Shown: positions 40,316-50,743, counted from the stretch's first letter. The stretch is 64,000 nucleotides of DNA from Litorilituus sediminis (GCF_004295665.1 NZ_CP034759.1:2976001-3040000); one strand, 5' to 3'. Numbers and translations are program-made. The notes: generated from the letters alone by a model not told the origin.

Positions 40316-41503
40316 TTATTTACACCAATGTTTTGGGTTAACAGCTTTACCCCGGTGGCGAATTTCAAAATATAGCCCTGATTGTGATTGACCACCACTT
40401 TGTCCAACTAAGGCAATTGGCTCGCCAGTTTCTACTCTATCACCTACTGACTTTAATAACGTTTGATTATGAGCATAGAGACTCATATAGCCATTGCCAT
40501 GATCAACCACAGTAAGTAAACCATAACCCTTTAACCAATCAGAAAATAATACCGTACCATTGTGGATGGTGTGAACTTGTCTGCCAAGGGGCGCAGACAT
40601 CATAACACCTTTCCATTTTAGGTAACCTTGCTTACGTGTACCAAAGCGATTGGTGATGCGTCCTTTTACTGGCCAAGAGAGTTTATTTTTAAGCTTGCTT
40701 AAGCCTGTTAAGCTGATTTCTGCTTGAATAAGCGCAGTAAGCTTTTGTAAAGCTTGGTTTAAGTTGTTTTCTTCCGCTTTAAGCTTGGCTAACTGCTGCT
40801 GACTAGATAGTAACTTTTTACCTAAGCTAGCTAAGGTTTTACTACGTTTAGCCTTAGTGCTCTTAAGTTTTTGCTCTTGAGTATTTTGTTCAAGTTTTAA
40901 CTGCTCAAGTTGCTCTATTTGCTCTTGGTGCTGGCTGGTAATTTGCAAAAGCTCTGCGATAGTAGCCTGAAACTTGTCAATTTCCTCAATGCGTGCTTTA
41001 TTGAGGTATTGGTAATAAGTGACTGTGCGTTGTACTTTTTCGCTTTGCTCTTGGTTTAACAGTAATTTTAGATAGTCGTGCTGACCTGTGCTATAAGCTG
41101 AGCGTAGTTGCTTCGCGAGGAGTTGTTCTTGCTGTTGCTTTTGCTTGGTAAGTTTTTGTTTCTTTTTGCCTAATTGCTTGATTTGCTCTGTGCTTGCCTT
41201 TTGTTTTTTTTCAATTTCAACTATGGCTCTAGCTACTTTGGCAATGGCTAAATCATCTTGCTTTAATTGCTTTTCTAATTTGGCTCTGGCTTTGTTGGTA
41301 TTGAAGATGTTGCTTTCTTGCTTAGCAATGGCTTTTTGAACGTCGCTTAGTTTAGCTTTATTCTCTTGTTGTGCCTTTTCATTTGCGCTTACTTGTTGGG
41401 CAAGCGCTTGCGAAAAATTCAGCAGTATGCAGCATAGTAAAATGCTGCATACGGTGAACAAATTAAAGCTGCGTGATAAAGGCTTACAGCTAAATAAAGT
41501 CAT
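40316..41503 (-). CDS. envC: Murein hydrolase activator EnvC
   Basis: Periplasmic activator of the amidases AmiA and AmiB at the division septum. A signal peptide (about residues 1-36) is followed by a long Lys/Gln/Glu-rich coiled coil (about 37-260) and a C-terminal LytM domain that starts near KGRITNRFGTRKQ and ends in FEIRHRGKAVNPKHW. The LytM metal ligands are incomplete (for example DHGNGYMSLYAHN where active enzymes have intact His/Asp ligands), as expected for a non-catalytic activator. It lies 26 bases after gpmI. Confidence 0.92.
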   Translation of the reverse strand: MTLFSCKPLSRSFNLFTVCSILLCCILLNFSQALAQQVSANEKAQQENKAKLSDVQKAIAKQESNIFNTNKARAKLEKQLKQDDLAIAKVARAIVEIEKKQKASTEQIKQLGKKKQKLTKQKQQQEQLLAKQLRSAYSTGQHDYLKLLLNQEQSEKVQRTVTYYQYLNKARIEEIDKFQATIAELLQITSQHQEQIEQLEQLKLEQNTQEQKLKSTKAKRSKTLASLGKKLLSSQQQLAKLKAEENNLNQALQKLTALIQAEISLTGLSKLKNKLSWPVKGRITNRFGTRKQGYLKWKGVMMSAPLGRQVHTIHNGTVLFSDWLKGYGLLTVVDHGNGYMSLYAHNQTLLKSVGDRVETGEPIALVGQSGGQSQSGLYFEIRHRGKAVNPKHWCK

Positions 41504-41529
41504 AAATTAACGAGCTCTTAGTATTGTTA

Positions 41530-43089
41530 TTATTTAATCGTCATTAATGTTGAGCCGGTCATTTCTGCAGGTTGCTCTAACCCCATAAGATGCAACAAGG
41601 TTGGTGAAATATCACTTAAGGTACCCGTTGTTGCAGCTTGTGCATCTCGACCTACATAAATTAGCGGTACAGGCTCACATGTATGAGCAGTATGAGCTTG
41701 TCCGGAAGTTTCATCAAGCATTTGTTCGGCATTACCGTGATCAGCTGTGATCAAACATTCGCCACCAACTTTCTCTAATGCTGCCACAACTCTGCCAATC
41801 GAGCTATCTACTGCTTCACATGCTTTGACTGCGGCTTCAAAATCACCTGTGTGACCAACCATATCACCATTAGGGTAGTTACAGACAATAAAATCATATT
41901 TGCCACTTTCAATAGCGGCAACTAATTTATCCGTGAGCAAAGTCGAATTCATTTCTGGCTGTAAGTCATAAGTGGCTACATCAGGTGAGGGCACTAAGAT
42001 ACGCTCTTCACCTGCAAAAGTATCTTCCTTACCACCGCTAAAGAAGAAAGTAACGTGAGCATATTTTTCAGTTTCTGAAATACGTAATTGGCTTTTGTTA
42101 TGTTTAGCTAGCCATTCACCCATGACATTGTTTAGCTCTTCTGGCGCAAATGCGCAGCTTGTCTCAATATCTGCTGAATATTGCGTTAACATAACAAAGT
42201 CAGCAAGTTTTGGTGTTTGCTTACGTTGAAAACCATCAAAGTTTGCTTCGGTAAAGCAACGGGTAAACTGTCTGGCGCGATCGGCTCTAAAATTCATGAA
42301 AACTAAAGCGTCACCGTCATTGACTTTAATGGTTTCGCCTTGTGCATTCGTAATAGCACTTGCTTTAACAAATTCATCATTTTCATCGCGTTGATAGGCT
42401 GCTTCTAATGCCGAAACTGCATTGTCGTAGTTAAATTCTGCTTCACCAGACACCATTAAATTATAGGCTGCTTCAACGCGTTCCCAACGTTGATCTCTAT
42501 CCATGGCATAGTAGCGACCAATAACTGATGCAATTTGCGCTTCGCCTTGGCTTTCATCGGCAAATACAGCGTTAAGTTTTGCTTGCGCTTTTTCTAGTGA
42601 TGCTTTAGCGCTACGTGGTGGTGTATCGCGGCCATCTAAAAAGGCATGCAAATAAATCTTTTTAGCGCCTTGCTGTTTGGCTAGGTCTATCATGGCAAAT
42701 AGATGATCTTCATGGCTGTGTACACCACCAGGTGATAACAAACCAAAAATATGTACCGCGCCTTGATTTGCTGCTGCTTTTTCTACCGCGTTGCAAAGGG
42801 CTTTATTTTCAAAAAAGCTGTTATCCTCAATCGCTTTAGTGATGCGAGTAAAGTCTTGATAAACAATACGACCGGCTCCTAAATTAACATGGCCTACTTC
42901 AGAATTACCCATTTGTCCTTCGGGTAAGCCTACGGCCATGCCCGAGGTATTGATTAACATATTAGGATATTTGGCAGTTAGCTTATCTAAAACTGGCGTG
43001 TTCGCTTTATAAATAGCATTAGCTGTACTGTCTTCCCTGTAGCCCCAACCATCTAAAATTAATAGCACCATAGATTTTTTGTTCGCCAT
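41530..43089 (-). CDS. gpmI: Phosphoglycerate mutase, 2,3-bisphosphoglycerate-independent
   Basis: Interconverts 3- and 2-phosphoglycerate using two Mn2+ ions and a phosphoserine intermediate. The metal Asp is D13 in [10 protein letters not shown], and the catalytic serine is S63 in [17 protein letters not shown]-like [12 protein letters not shown] and [10 protein letters not shown] metal-binding motifs are present. Length 519 is slightly over the usual 510-515. It heads the gpmI-envC-yibQ run. Confidence 0.97.
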   Translation of the reverse strand: MANKKSMVLLILDGWGYREDSTANAIYKANTPVLDKLTAKYPNMLINTSGMAVGLPEGQMGNSEVGHVNLGAGRIVYQDFTRITKAIEDNSFFENKALCNAVEKAAANQGAVHIFGLLSPGGVHSHEDHLFAMIDLAKQQGAKKIYLHAFLDGRDTPPRSAKASLEKAQAKLNAVFADESQGEAQIASVIGRYYAMDRDQRWERVEAAYNLMVSGEAEFNYDNAVSALEAAYQRDENDEFVKASAITNAQGETIKVNDGDALVFMNFRADRARQFTRCFTEANFDGFQRKQTPKLADFVMLTQYSADIETSCAFAPEELNNVMGEWLAKHNKSQLRISETEKYAHVTFFFSGGKEDTFAGEERILVPSPDVATYDLQPEMNSTLLTDKLVAAIESGKYDFIVCNYPNGDMVGHTGDFEAAVKACEAVDSSIGRVVAALEKVGGECLITADHGNAEQMLDETSGQAHTAHTCEPVPLIYVGRDAQAATTGTLSDISPTLLHLMGLEQPAEMTGSTLMTIK

Positions 43090-43314
43090 TTGTCGTTCCT
43101 GTTATGTTTCAATATGAGTTTTTAAGAAAAGTGGCGTTATTGTACACGCTCGCTTTAGCTTATTCATCAAAGAAATGTTTCAAGGCTACTTCTACAGTGC
43201 GCGAAGCTTGTTGTTGCTTGCTTTGGTTATGACTAGAAATTATCAATAAAAATACGGAATTTTAGCTTAGTGGCTTTGCTTGGGGGTTAAACTCGCATTT
43301 GTGTGATACTTGGG

Positions 43315-43320
43315 TATAAT
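43315..43320 (+). promoter_or_regulatory. Candidate -10 element for the yibN-grxC-secB-gpsA run
   Basis: A perfect TATAAT about 40 bases before the rhodanese ATG. No convincing -35 hexamer at 16-18 bases was found. A start site near 43327 would exclude the upstream in-frame start at 43303. Confidence 0.35.
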
Positions 43321-43359
43321 GTGCCGATTCAAAAATCCAAGAAGAAGTGGTCTTTATTT

Positions 43360-43785
43360 ATGGAACAATTTATTACCTTTGCTGGCGAAAATGCCGTATT
43401 AAGTGCTGTATGGGTTGCACTTGTTGTGATGATTATTGTAACTACAGTTAAAATCAAGCTGTCGCCGGTGAAACAAATCAGCCCGCAAGACTTAACTTTC
43501 TTGATGAATAGAGAGCAAGGTGTTGCTGTAGATATTCGTTCAGATAAGGAATATAAAGCTAGCCACATATTAGATGCGATAAACTTGCCTAACGAGAAAA
43601 TCACAGAAAATGGCTTCACTAGCCTTGAAAAGCATAAAGACAATCCCATCATTGTAGTGTGTGCTGCTGGCATTACTGCCAGCAAAGTAGCTAATGATTT
43701 ACATAAAGCAGGTTTTGCTAAGGTAAGCATTCTTAAAGGTGGCATGAATGCTTGGCAAGGCGCAGGCTTACCTGTAAAGAAATAA
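43360..43785 (+). CDS. yibN: Membrane-anchored rhodanese-like sulfurtransferase YibN
   Basis: A single rhodanese domain behind one N-terminal membrane segment (about residues 12-32). The active cysteine is C101 in VVCAAGITASK. I start at ATG 43360 (MEQFITFAGE) because the upstream extension from 43303 covers the likely promoter. The gene heads yibN-grxC-secB-gpsA as in E. coli. The sulfur acceptor is unknown. Confidence 0.92.
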   Translation: MEQFITFAGENAVLSAVWVALVVMIIVTTVKIKLSPVKQISPQDLTFLMNREQGVAVDIRSDKEYKASHILDAINLPNEKITENGFTSLEKHKDNPIIVVCAAGITASKVANDLHKAGFAKVSILKGGMNAWQGAGLPVKK

Positions 43786-43812
43786 TAGCAGTTTAATTAA
43801 CAGGTAACAGAC

Positions 43813-44082
43813 ATGGCTAAAGTAGAAATTTATACTAAGGCATATTGCCCATATTGTATTCGTGCCAAGGCATTGCTAGAGCAAAAATCAGTTGCGTACC
43901 AAGAAATCAAAATAGATTTTGATGCACAGTTGCGCGATGTCATGATTTCCCGTAGTCAAGGCGGTTATACTGTGCCACAAATTTTTATTAATGATAAACA
44001 CATTGGCGGTTGCGACCAACTCGTAGAACTAGAAATGGCGCAGCAGCTTGACTCTTTATTGTCAGAGCAAGCAACCGCTTGA
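43813..44082 (+). CDS. grxC: Glutaredoxin 3
   Basis: Dithiol glutaredoxin of 89 residues with the active site CPYC at residues 12-15 and the glutathione-binding TVPQIFIND and GGCDQL segments. It reduces disulfides and mixed glutathione disulfides in the cytoplasm. It lies 27 bases after yibN and 32 before secB. Confidence 0.96.
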   Translation: MAKVEIYTKAYCPYCIRAKALLEQKSVAYQEIKIDFDAQLRDVMISRSQGGYTVPQIFINDKHIGGCDQLVELEMAQQLDSLLSEQATA

Positions 44083-44114
44083 GCTGAAAAAATTTAACAT
44101 GATAGGAGGCCATA

Positions 44115-44624
44115 ATGGCTGAAGAAAACCAAACAGAACAAGGCGCAGCACAAGAATCTGCACCACAATTTGCTATTCAACGTGTATACACAAAAGATGT
44201 TTCTTTTGAAACGCCTAATTCACCAGCCATTTTTCAAAAAGACTGGCAGCCAGAAGTTAAGTTAGATTTAGATACTCGTTCTACTAAGTTAGCTGAAGAC
44301 ACGTATGAAGTAGTATTGTCTGTGACAGTAACGGCAACAGTTGAAGGTCAAACAGCCTTTTTAGCTGAAGTACAACAAGCAGGTATTTTCACCATTGGTA
44401 ATCTTCCTGAAGCACAATTAGCGCACACTATTGGCGCTTTCTGTCCGACAACATTATTCCCATATGCGCGTGAAACTGTGGCTAGCTTAGTTAACCGTGG
44501 TTCATTCCCACAAATTAACTTAGCGCCAGTAAACTTTGAAGGTTTATACGCATCATACGTACAACAACAAGCGGCACAAGCACAGGCGCAAGCAAATATG
44601 CCTGAAAGCTCAGAAACGCACTAA
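44115..44624 (+). CDS. secB: Protein-export chaperone SecB
   Basis: Tetrameric chaperone that keeps presecretory proteins unfolded and hands them to SecA. The 169-residue product has [27 protein letters not shown] and [26 protein letters not shown], all strongly conserved. An Ala/Gln-rich tail follows. AGGAGG lies upstream of the ATG. Confidence 0.97.
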   Translation: MAEENQTEQGAAQESAPQFAIQRVYTKDVSFETPNSPAIFQKDWQPEVKLDLDTRSTKLAEDTYEVVLSVTVTATVEGQTAFLAEVQQAGIFTIGNLPEAQLAHTIGAFCPTTLFPYARETVASLVNRGSFPQINLAPVNFEGLYASYVQQQAAQAQAQANMPESSETH

Positions 44625-44639
44625 TATAATAGGTTTTTC

Positions 44640-45644
44640 ATGACGATTTCTGCACAAATTACCGTACTGGGTGCGGGCTCTTATGGCACCGCGTTAGCTA
44701 TTTGTTTAGCAAGAAATGGTCATGAAACCTTACTTTGGGGTAGAGATAGCAATCATGTGCAAGATATGGTTGCTGAACGGGAAAATAGCAAGTATTTACC
44801 TGGTTGCCCCTTTCCTGAGCAATTATCGCTAAGCCAAGATTTAAAGCAGGCTGTATCTGCCAGCGATAAGGTGTTGATTGTTGTACCAAGTCATGCCTTT
44901 GGTGATATGTTAAAGCAAATTAAGCCTATGCTTAAGGCTGAAGCTAAGATTGCTTGGGCAACTAAAGGTTTAGATCCTGATAGCGGTGATTTATTGCAAA
45001 CCGTTGCTCGCAAAGTGTTAGGAGAAAAGGTTTCTTTAGCCGTGCTTTCTGGGCCAACCTTTGCTAAAGAGATGGCTGCAGGGTTGCCAACCGCAATTTC
45101 CTTGTCTTCAACCGATGATAACTTTGTTGCTGAGCTTTCTGATTTACTCCATTGTGAAAAGCGTTTTCGTGTTTACTCCAATAAAGATTTTATTGGCGTG
45201 CAATTAGGCGGTGCGGTTAAAAATGTTATCGCGATTGCGGCAGGTATTGCTGATGGTATTGGCTTTGGTGCTAATGCGCGAACGGCATTGATCACACGTG
45301 GTTTAGCTGAAATGACTCGGTTAGGTATGGCACTCGATGCTCAGCCAGCAACCTTTATGGGCATGGCTGGATTAGGAGATCTGGTTTTAACCTGTACAGA
45401 TAATCAATCGAGAAATCGACGTTTTGGTTTAGCTTTAGGGCAAGGTATTGAGGTTGAGCAAGCGATGGCTGATATCGGCCAAGTGGTTGAAGGTTATCGA
45501 AACACTAAAGAAGTATATATGCTAGCACAGCGCAACCATGTTGAAATGCCAATAATAGAACAGGTTTATCAAGTGCTTTACTGTGCTAAAAGTGCCAAAT
45601 TGGCAGCTGCCGATTTATTATCTCGTGATAAAAAATACGAATAA
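44640..45644 (+). CDS. gpsA: NAD(P)-dependent glycerol-3-phosphate dehydrogenase
   Basis: Makes sn-glycerol 3-phosphate for phospholipid synthesis. The dinucleotide-binding [10 protein letters not shown] is at the N-terminus; [14 protein letters not shown], the catalytic-lysine region [14 protein letters not shown] and [14 protein letters not shown] follow. Length 334 is standard. It closes the yibN-grxC-secB-gpsA run and is convergent with trmL. Confidence 0.97.
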   Translation: MTISAQITVLGAGSYGTALAICLARNGHETLLWGRDSNHVQDMVAERENSKYLPGCPFPEQLSLSQDLKQAVSASDKVLIVVPSHAFGDMLKQIKPMLKAEAKIAWATKGLDPDSGDLLQTVARKVLGEKVSLAVLSGPTFAKEMAAGLPTAISLSSTDDNFVAELSDLLHCEKRFRVYSNKDFIGVQLGGAVKNVIAIAAGIADGIGFGANARTALITRGLAEMTRLGMALDAQPATFMGMAGLGDLVLTCTDNQSRNRRFGLALGQGIEVEQAMADIGQVVEGYRNTKEVYMLAQRNHVEMPIIEQVYQVLYCAKSAKLAAADLLSRDKKYE

Positions 45645-45663
45645 CTGCCTTGTTATTTATTAT

Positions 45664-46128
45664 TTAAACTGCGTTTACAAAGCCTAATTGTCGCCAAGCA
45701 TCATAGACAATAACTGCGGTGGCATTTGATAAGTTCATGCTTCGACTCCCTTCAAGCATAGGAATTCTTATTTTATCTTCATCAGGAATTTGCGCACGTA
45801 CCTCTTCAGGCAAACCACTGGTTTCTGAGCCAAATAATAAATAATCACCTTGGCTGAATTTAACATCACCATAATAATTTGTTGCCTTGGTGGTAATTGC
45901 CAGCACACGCTTTGGTTGCTCTGATTTTACAAAGGCGGTGTAATCTTTATGGCGCTTTACTGCGGCAAATTCATGGTAATCTAATCCGGCTCTTTTTAAC
46001 TTTTTATCATCTAAATCAAAGCCTAATGGTTCAATTAGGTGTAATCTAAAGCCAGAGTTTGCGCATAAGCGAATAATGTTACCAGTATTGGGTGGTATTT
46101 GAGGTTGAAACAGGACTACGTCAAGCAT
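45664..46128 (-). CDS. trmL: tRNA (cytidine/uridine-2'-O-)-methyltransferase TrmL
   Basis: SPOUT methyltransferase that modifies the wobble base of certain leucine tRNAs. Motifs: [19 protein letters not shown] near the start, [11 protein letters not shown], and the knot motif [22 protein letters not shown]. The frame is open 32 codons further upstream, but that extension enters the repeat element; the family starts [10 protein letters not shown], hence ATG at 46128 and 154 residues. Confidence 0.94.
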   Translation of the reverse strand: MLDVVLFQPQIPPNTGNIIRLCANSGFRLHLIEPLGFDLDDKKLKRAGLDYHEFAAVKRHKDYTAFVKSEQPKRVLAITTKATNYYGDVKFSQGDYLLFGSETSGLPEEVRAQIPDEDKIRIPMLEGSRSMNLSNATAVIVYDAWRQLGFVNAV

Positions 46129-46161
46129 AAGCAATGTGCTGGTTGAAAGTTTGCCACTATT

Positions 46162-46425
46162 ATACCAAGTGAAATAATTATTTGAACAGTTCAGAGCTAT
46201 GTCAGGGAGGTGAGAATAAAGCAAATTGATGCCGCTGTAGTCATTCTACAGCCAAGAAATTTGTAAAATTATCATCTTACTGACAAGCTCCCAAGGGCGA
46301 GTTTAAAAGGCTTATATGCTGTGTTATTGATTTTGACAAGGGAATAACCATTCTCTGCAATCAATGCCTTGCCTATAAGCCTTTTAACTCTCGCTGAATG
46401 AGCAAATAGTTAATTCAATTGGTAT
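46162..46425. mobile_element. MITE-like non-autonomous element with imperfect terminal inverted repeats
   Basis: The 461-base gap between trmL and fieF contains this 264-bp unit. Left end ATACCAAGTGAAATAATTAT... (46162-46184) and right end (46403-46425, ending AATTGGTAT) are inverted repeats matching at 20 of 23 positions. A second, internal inverted pair, CGAGTTTAAAAGGCTTATA (46298-46316) and TATAAGCCTTTTAACTCTCG (46374-46393), would fold the right half into a long hairpin. No coding capacity was seen. Ends of the TATACCAA...TTGGTATA type are, from memory, common in Colwellia-like and Pseudoalteromonas genomes. A TA duplication is possible but not clear. The remaining gap to 46589 shows a TATACT -10 candidate for fieF at about 46521 and nothing else. 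Confidence 0.75.
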
Positions 46426-46589
46426 GGTACCCTAGCGCGATAAATATGCGAGCAGCATAAGAGAAAGTTAGCTTGGCGAAGCGCCTTCATTTGACGATAC
46501 ATAGCCAGTGATTTTCCTCTATACTAATATGATTAATAATGAGTTTTATATCTCAGTGATATGAATTGAACAGGGACTAGGACGAAGCA

Positions 46590-47513
46590 ATGGCAAACAA
46601 TAAAATCTCAAATGATGATTATGCTTTTTGGGTCAGGTTAGCAGCAATTGTATCTACGAGCATAGCGTTAACCTTAGTTGTTATTAAGCTTTATGCTTGG
46701 TTAAAAACAGACTCTAGTGCCATGCTAGCGTCAACCACTGATTCTTTACTGGATTTATTCGCCTCTTTGATGAATGTTATTATTTTGCGCTTTGCCTTAG
46801 CCCCTGCTGATAAAGAGCATAGTTTTGGTCATGGTAAAGCGGAGAGCTTAGCCGGGTTAGTGCAGGCAGCTTTTGTTTCAGGCTCTGCTATTATTTTGAT
46901 TTTTAGTGGTATTTCAAGGTTAGTTAACCCGCAAATTATAATACACAGCGAAGTTGCTATTTGGGTGACTGTGATTGCTATTATCTTAACGCTGGCACTT
47001 GTTGTTTTTCAGCGCTTTGTTATTGAAAAAACGGGCTCCATTATCATCAGTGGTGATGCATTACATTATCAATCTGATTTATTGCTTAATTTAGGTGTGC
47101 TGGCGGCTATTATCTTAAGTCAGAGTATTTGGATATACGCTGATGGCGCATTTACCATAGCTGTGGCGCTCTATTTATTATTTGGTGCAGGGCAAATTAT
47201 CTATCAAAGTGTTAACCAACTGATGGATAGGGGCTTAGACGAAGCAGAGCTTGAAAAAATTACTGCTATTGTCTTGTCTCACCAATATGCTAAAGGCTTG
47301 CATGAGTTAAGAACGCGACAATCTGGAGCGCAACGTTTTATTCAGTTTCATCTGGAACTTGATGATGATTTATCTTTATTTGAAGCACACCGTATTGGTG
47401 ATGAAATAGAAGAACAAATTTGCCATGATCTTGCCCCGTGCGAAGTATTTATTCATCATGACCCAAGCTCTGTTGTGCGTAAAGGGCATGCTGAGCAAGA
47501 ATATAACAGCTAG
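46590..47513 (+). CDS. fieF: Cation diffusion facilitator FieF
   Basis: Proton-coupled divalent metal exporter (Fe2+, Zn2+) with six membrane segments and a cytoplasmic C-terminal domain. Metal-site residues appear as TDSLLDLFAS in TM2 (DxxxD) and ALHYQSDLLLN in TM5 (HxxxD); HSFGHGKAE is the conserved loop. It has AGGA before the ATG. In E. coli fieF lies beside cpxP; here it sits on the other side of cpxAR, with a pldB-like gene between. Confidence 0.92.
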   Translation: MANNKISNDDYAFWVRLAAIVSTSIALTLVVIKLYAWLKTDSSAMLASTTDSLLDLFASLMNVIILRFALAPADKEHSFGHGKAESLAGLVQAAFVSGSAIILIFSGISRLVNPQIIIHSEVAIWVTVIAIILTLALVVFQRFVIEKTGSIIISGDALHYQSDLLLNLGVLAAIILSQSIWIYADGAFTIAVALYLLFGAGQIIYQSVNQLMDRGLDEAELEKITAIVLSHQYAKGLHELRTRQSGAQRFIQFHLELDDDLSLFEAHRIGDEIEEQICHDLAPCEVFIHHDPSSVVRKGHAEQEYNS

Positions 47514-47549
47514 AAATACAGGCTGAGTAAAGCTGAGCTTAGATTAGTG

Positions 47550-48551
47550 CTACTGGTGTTTTTCAATCCAATCTAGGGTGTGATTAAGCGCTAGGTTTCT
47601 ATAGCTATCTATTTCAAAAAACAACTCATGATATGCACCATCAATGACCATAGCTTTGCCATCAGGACAAGAATCAGCATTGATTTGATTTAGTTGCTGG
47701 CAAAACTCATCTTGTGCTTGGTTTTTAATAATAATATCTTTACTGGCTTGGAGCACGAGTACTGGCGTAGTAATTGCGGCGAGTTGTTGAAAAATAAGCT
47801 CTTGTGCTTTAACACTTTCAACTAGCCATTTTACCGTAACACCACCGAGTTGCAGGTGCTTTTCTTGTTGATATAAATCGAGATAGCTTTGATAACGAAC
47901 TTGTGAGTGACTTAACAAGTTATCTTTAAAAGGCGTGGCAATAAAGTTTTTATGCCCTAAAAAATACCAAGGTTTAGCGCCTAGCCACTGATTTAGCTTT
48001 TCTGCTTGATTTATCAGGTTTTCCGCAAGTTTTTCTGGCACCTTACCAACATTAAACCCTAGCATAGGTGAAGCTAATACAGCGGCTTTAATGCTATCTG
48101 CTCGGTATTGTAAATATCTGGTCGCGATAGCGCCACCCATAGAGTGGGCGAGTATATAGTTATCCTGAGGGCTTTGTATTTTAACGATATTCTCAATGAA
48201 GTTATCTAAATCTAATACATAGTTTTGAAAATCATCTACATAACCTTTTTGCCAGTTATCAAGCATACGCCCTGATAAACCTTGACCTCGGTGATCTAAG
48301 ATAAAGATATTAAAGCCTTGTTGGAATAGATCGTAACAGAGCTCTTTATACTTTAAATAAGCCTCGCAGCGCCCAGGCACTATAATTAAATTTGGCCGAG
48401 TTTGTTGCTGAGTGAAGTAGCCATAATGAATATCTACGCCATTTTCACCATGGAAGTGATTAAAGTGTCCTTGCTGCCAAAAAAGTGCAATTTCATTTGC
48501 CAAGCGTTCAGTAAGCTGTTGCTCAGTGGTAAATTGCCTGTTGTTTGGCAT
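47550..48551 (-). CDS. pldB: Alpha/beta hydrolase, lysophospholipase L2-like
   Basis: A 333-residue hydrolase with the nucleophile elbow AHSMGG (GxSxG variant with Ala first), the DHRGQGLSGR oxyanion/loop region and a C-terminal GAYHELFFE catalytic histidine. These match PldB-like monoacylglycerol/lysophospholipase proteins. No signal peptide is visible. It lies 36 bases after cpxA on the same strand and may be part of the envelope-stress unit; substrate specificity is inferred. Confidence 0.82.
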   Translation of the reverse strand: MPNNRQFTTEQQLTERLANEIALFWQQGHFNHFHGENGVDIHYGYFTQQQTRPNLIIVPGRCEAYLKYKELCYDLFQQGFNIFILDHRGQGLSGRMLDNWQKGYVDDFQNYVLDLDNFIENIVKIQSPQDNYILAHSMGGAIATRYLQYRADSIKAAVLASPMLGFNVGKVPEKLAENLINQAEKLNQWLGAKPWYFLGHKNFIATPFKDNLLSHSQVRYQSYLDLYQQEKHLQLGGVTVKWLVESVKAQELIFQQLAAITTPVLVLQASKDIIIKNQAQDEFCQQLNQINADSCPDGKAMVIDGAYHELFFEIDSYRNLALNHTLDWIEKHQ

Positions 48552-48587
48552 CTTGTCTTCCTGTCTAACTGGTTAATTCAATTAACT

Positions 48588-50021
48588 TTAAATGGCTTTC
48601 AGTGGAAGTTCAATAGTTACGGTAAGGCCAGTGACATTTGACTGCGGGTCAAGATTGTTTTTAGCATAAATTTTACCCTGATGGGCAATAATAGCTTGTT
48701 TGGCTATGGCTAGGCCAAGACCAATGCCGCCGGTATTTCTATCTCTTGCTTCATTCACGCGATAAAAGGCATTAAACAGCTGCTCGATAGATTCTTGTGG
48801 TACGCCACACCCAGAATCGCTCACTGATATTAATACAGTATCTTTATTTGCAACCAGCTTTATGTCTATTGTGCTGTCTTCATCGCTGTATTTAATGGCG
48901 TTAGATAATAAGTTACTTATCGCGCTTGATAATAAGCCGGAGTCTGCACTGATATTAATATTTTTTGGCGCATGCAAGCGCAATTTAATGCGCTTTTGGT
49001 TAGCGATAAACTGTTCATCAGCGATAATATTGTTGATTAAAGCGACTAAATTAAAGTTTTCTATTTGCAGCGTTTGTACGGTATTTTCCATACGTGACAA
49101 GGCTAACACATCAGCAATCATTTGATCTAAGCGGCTTATTTCTAACTGACAGCGCTCAAAATAGCCATCGCGAACTTTATTATCAGATTCTGCTTGCTGT
49201 GCTAGTGCTAAGGCCATTTGTAAGCGTGTTAATGGTGAACGAAGTTCGTGGGATACATCACCGAGTAACCTTTGTTGAGCTCCGACATTTTGCTCTAACT
49301 TGCTGGTCATTTGGTTAAAACTAGCAGCCAGTTCACCTAGCTCATCATTACGTTTTTCAAGTCCTGTGACCCGGGTAGAAAGCTCACCTTTGGCTATAGA
49401 CGTTGTTGCTTGTTTTATTTTCGCTATTGGTTTACTGATAGAGCGAGCAAGTAACCAGCATAAAAAGAAGCTGATAGACAAGGGAATGATGATGGCTGCC
49501 CATCTAGGTAAGCGCTGAACAAATTTACGAAAGTGTCCTCTGGGGGCTTTTTTCGAAACATAAATTTGGTAATCAGTTTTGTTTAAGCTGACATTGATAG
49601 GGCCAGTTAAGCGGGTATGCGCAAACAGCGTGGTTTCAATTGCCACATTGTTACCATTGCTGAGTATGTAGTTCTTAATCGCGCGCATTGGTTTATCAGG
49701 CACTGGTTGATAACTTTCAATATTTGAGTCATTTACCTTTTTTAGCCAAATATTGTATTTAGTGTGTCGCTCTATTGGCAAAGAGAAGAGTGCATCAATA
49801 GATTTCACCTTAGCTTGTCTGATAACTCTTTCTAACCTAGTCAGCTGCTTTAAATCACCTGTGTGGACGCTTTTGGCTGTAATGGCTGCATTGCTATTAA
49901 AAAGGATTTGTTGTGATATATAACGCGTGCCAAAGATAGAAATAAGCGCAACTAACCAAAACCAAAAGAAAAGTTTGATATTAAAAGAGGATAGGGCTTT
50001 GATTATTTTATTTGCACTCAC
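48588..50021 (-). CDS. cpxA: Sensor histidine kinase CpxA
   Basis: Inner-membrane sensor of envelope stress. TM1 lies near residues 14-35, a periplasmic sensor domain follows to about 165, then TM2 (about 172-193), HAMP, the H-box LLGDVSHELRSPLTR and an ATPase domain with NLLSNAIKYS (N box), SDSGCGVP and GGIGLGLAI (G boxes). Its ATG overlaps the cpxR stop by four bases. Context with cpxR and divergent cpxP supports CpxA over other EnvZ-like kinases. Confidence 0.93.
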   Translation of the reverse strand: MSANKIIKALSSFNIKLFFWFWLVALISIFGTRYISQQILFNSNAAITAKSVHTGDLKQLTRLERVIRQAKVKSIDALFSLPIERHTKYNIWLKKVNDSNIESYQPVPDKPMRAIKNYILSNGNNVAIETTLFAHTRLTGPINVSLNKTDYQIYVSKKAPRGHFRKFVQRLPRWAAIIIPLSISFFLCWLLARSISKPIAKIKQATTSIAKGELSTRVTGLEKRNDELGELAASFNQMTSKLEQNVGAQQRLLGDVSHELRSPLTRLQMALALAQQAESDNKVRDGYFERCQLEISRLDQMIADVLALSRMENTVQTLQIENFNLVALINNIIADEQFIANQKRIKLRLHAPKNINISADSGLLSSAISNLLSNAIKYSDEDSTIDIKLVANKDTVLISVSDSGCGVPQESIEQLFNAFYRVNEARDRNTGGIGLGLAIAKQAIIAHQGKIYAKNNLDPQSNVTGLTVTIELPLKAI

Positions 50022-50728
50022 TGGCTTTCTCCAGGGAGGAAAATATAGCCAGCGCCTCTGACGGTTTTGATTTTTTCTTCTTGGCTAAAAGGTAAAATTT
50101 TTCGTCTAATGTTGCTTACATGTACATCAATACTGCGATCAAACATGGCTAACTTTCGTCCTAACACTTGTTCAGAAAGCACTTCTTTACTGACAATATT
50201 GCCTTGTTGTTGCATAAGTAGTGTGAGCACGTGATATTCTGTACTGGTTAGTTCTAGTAAGTTTTCTTGGCAAGTTACCTGCCTAGTTGCATGGTTTAGG
50301 ACTATGCCGTTTGCTTGTAAAAGTTGCTCTTGCGTTTGCTCGCCTTGGTGTTCTTTGGTGATGGCAATACGTCTTAGAATGGCATTGATGCGAGCTAGCA
50401 GTTCTTGATGGTGAAATGGTTTGGCTAAGTAATCGTCAGCACCTAATTCTAGCCCTAAAACACGATCATTATTATCCCCTTTTGCTGTTAGCATCAATAC
50501 CGGAGTCTTAAACTGACTACCAAGTGCTTTAAGTACCTCAAAGCCGTTTAGCTTGGGCATCATAACATCAAGTAAGATAAGATCGTATTCATGGGAAAAG
50601 GCTTTTTTAAGCCCCGACTGGCCGTCAAAACAGCAATCGACCGTGAAGTGATTTGCAGATAAATAAGCACTTAACAAATCGGCTAAGTCGTGGTCATCAT
50701 CAATCAGTAAAATACGTTTATCGCTCAT
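50018..50728 (-). CDS. cpxR: Response regulator CpxR
   Basis: OmpR-family regulator: receiver with DDDHDLADLL acidic pocket, phospho-acceptor Asp in LILLDVMMPKLNG, the conserved Lys in YLAKPFHHQEL, and a winged-helix DNA-binding domain ending VRGAGYIF. The frame is open to 50770, but the ATG at 50728 (MSDKRILLIDDD) has GAGGT six bases upstream and fits the family; 236 residues. A repeat fragment lies in the leader just upstream. Confidence 0.94.
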   Translation of the reverse strand: MSDKRILLIDDDHDLADLLSAYLSANHFTVDCCFDGQSGLKKAFSHEYDLILLDVMMPKLNGFEVLKALGSQFKTPVLMLTAKGDNNDRVLGLELGADDYLAKPFHHQELLARINAILRRIAITKEHQGEQTQEQLLQANGIVLNHATRQVTCQENLLELTSTEYHVLTLLMQQQGNIVSKEVLSEQVLGRKLAMFDRSIDVHVSNIRRKILPFSQEEKIKTVRGAGYIFLPGESQ

Positions 50729-50743
50729 AGGTACCTCGCGTAT

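Noticed and set aside
48571..48584. GGTTAATTCAATTA between pldB and cpxA as another terminal-repeat fragment
   Set aside because: Only 12 AT-rich bases match the MITE-like right end, and the diagnostic GGTAT tip is absent.
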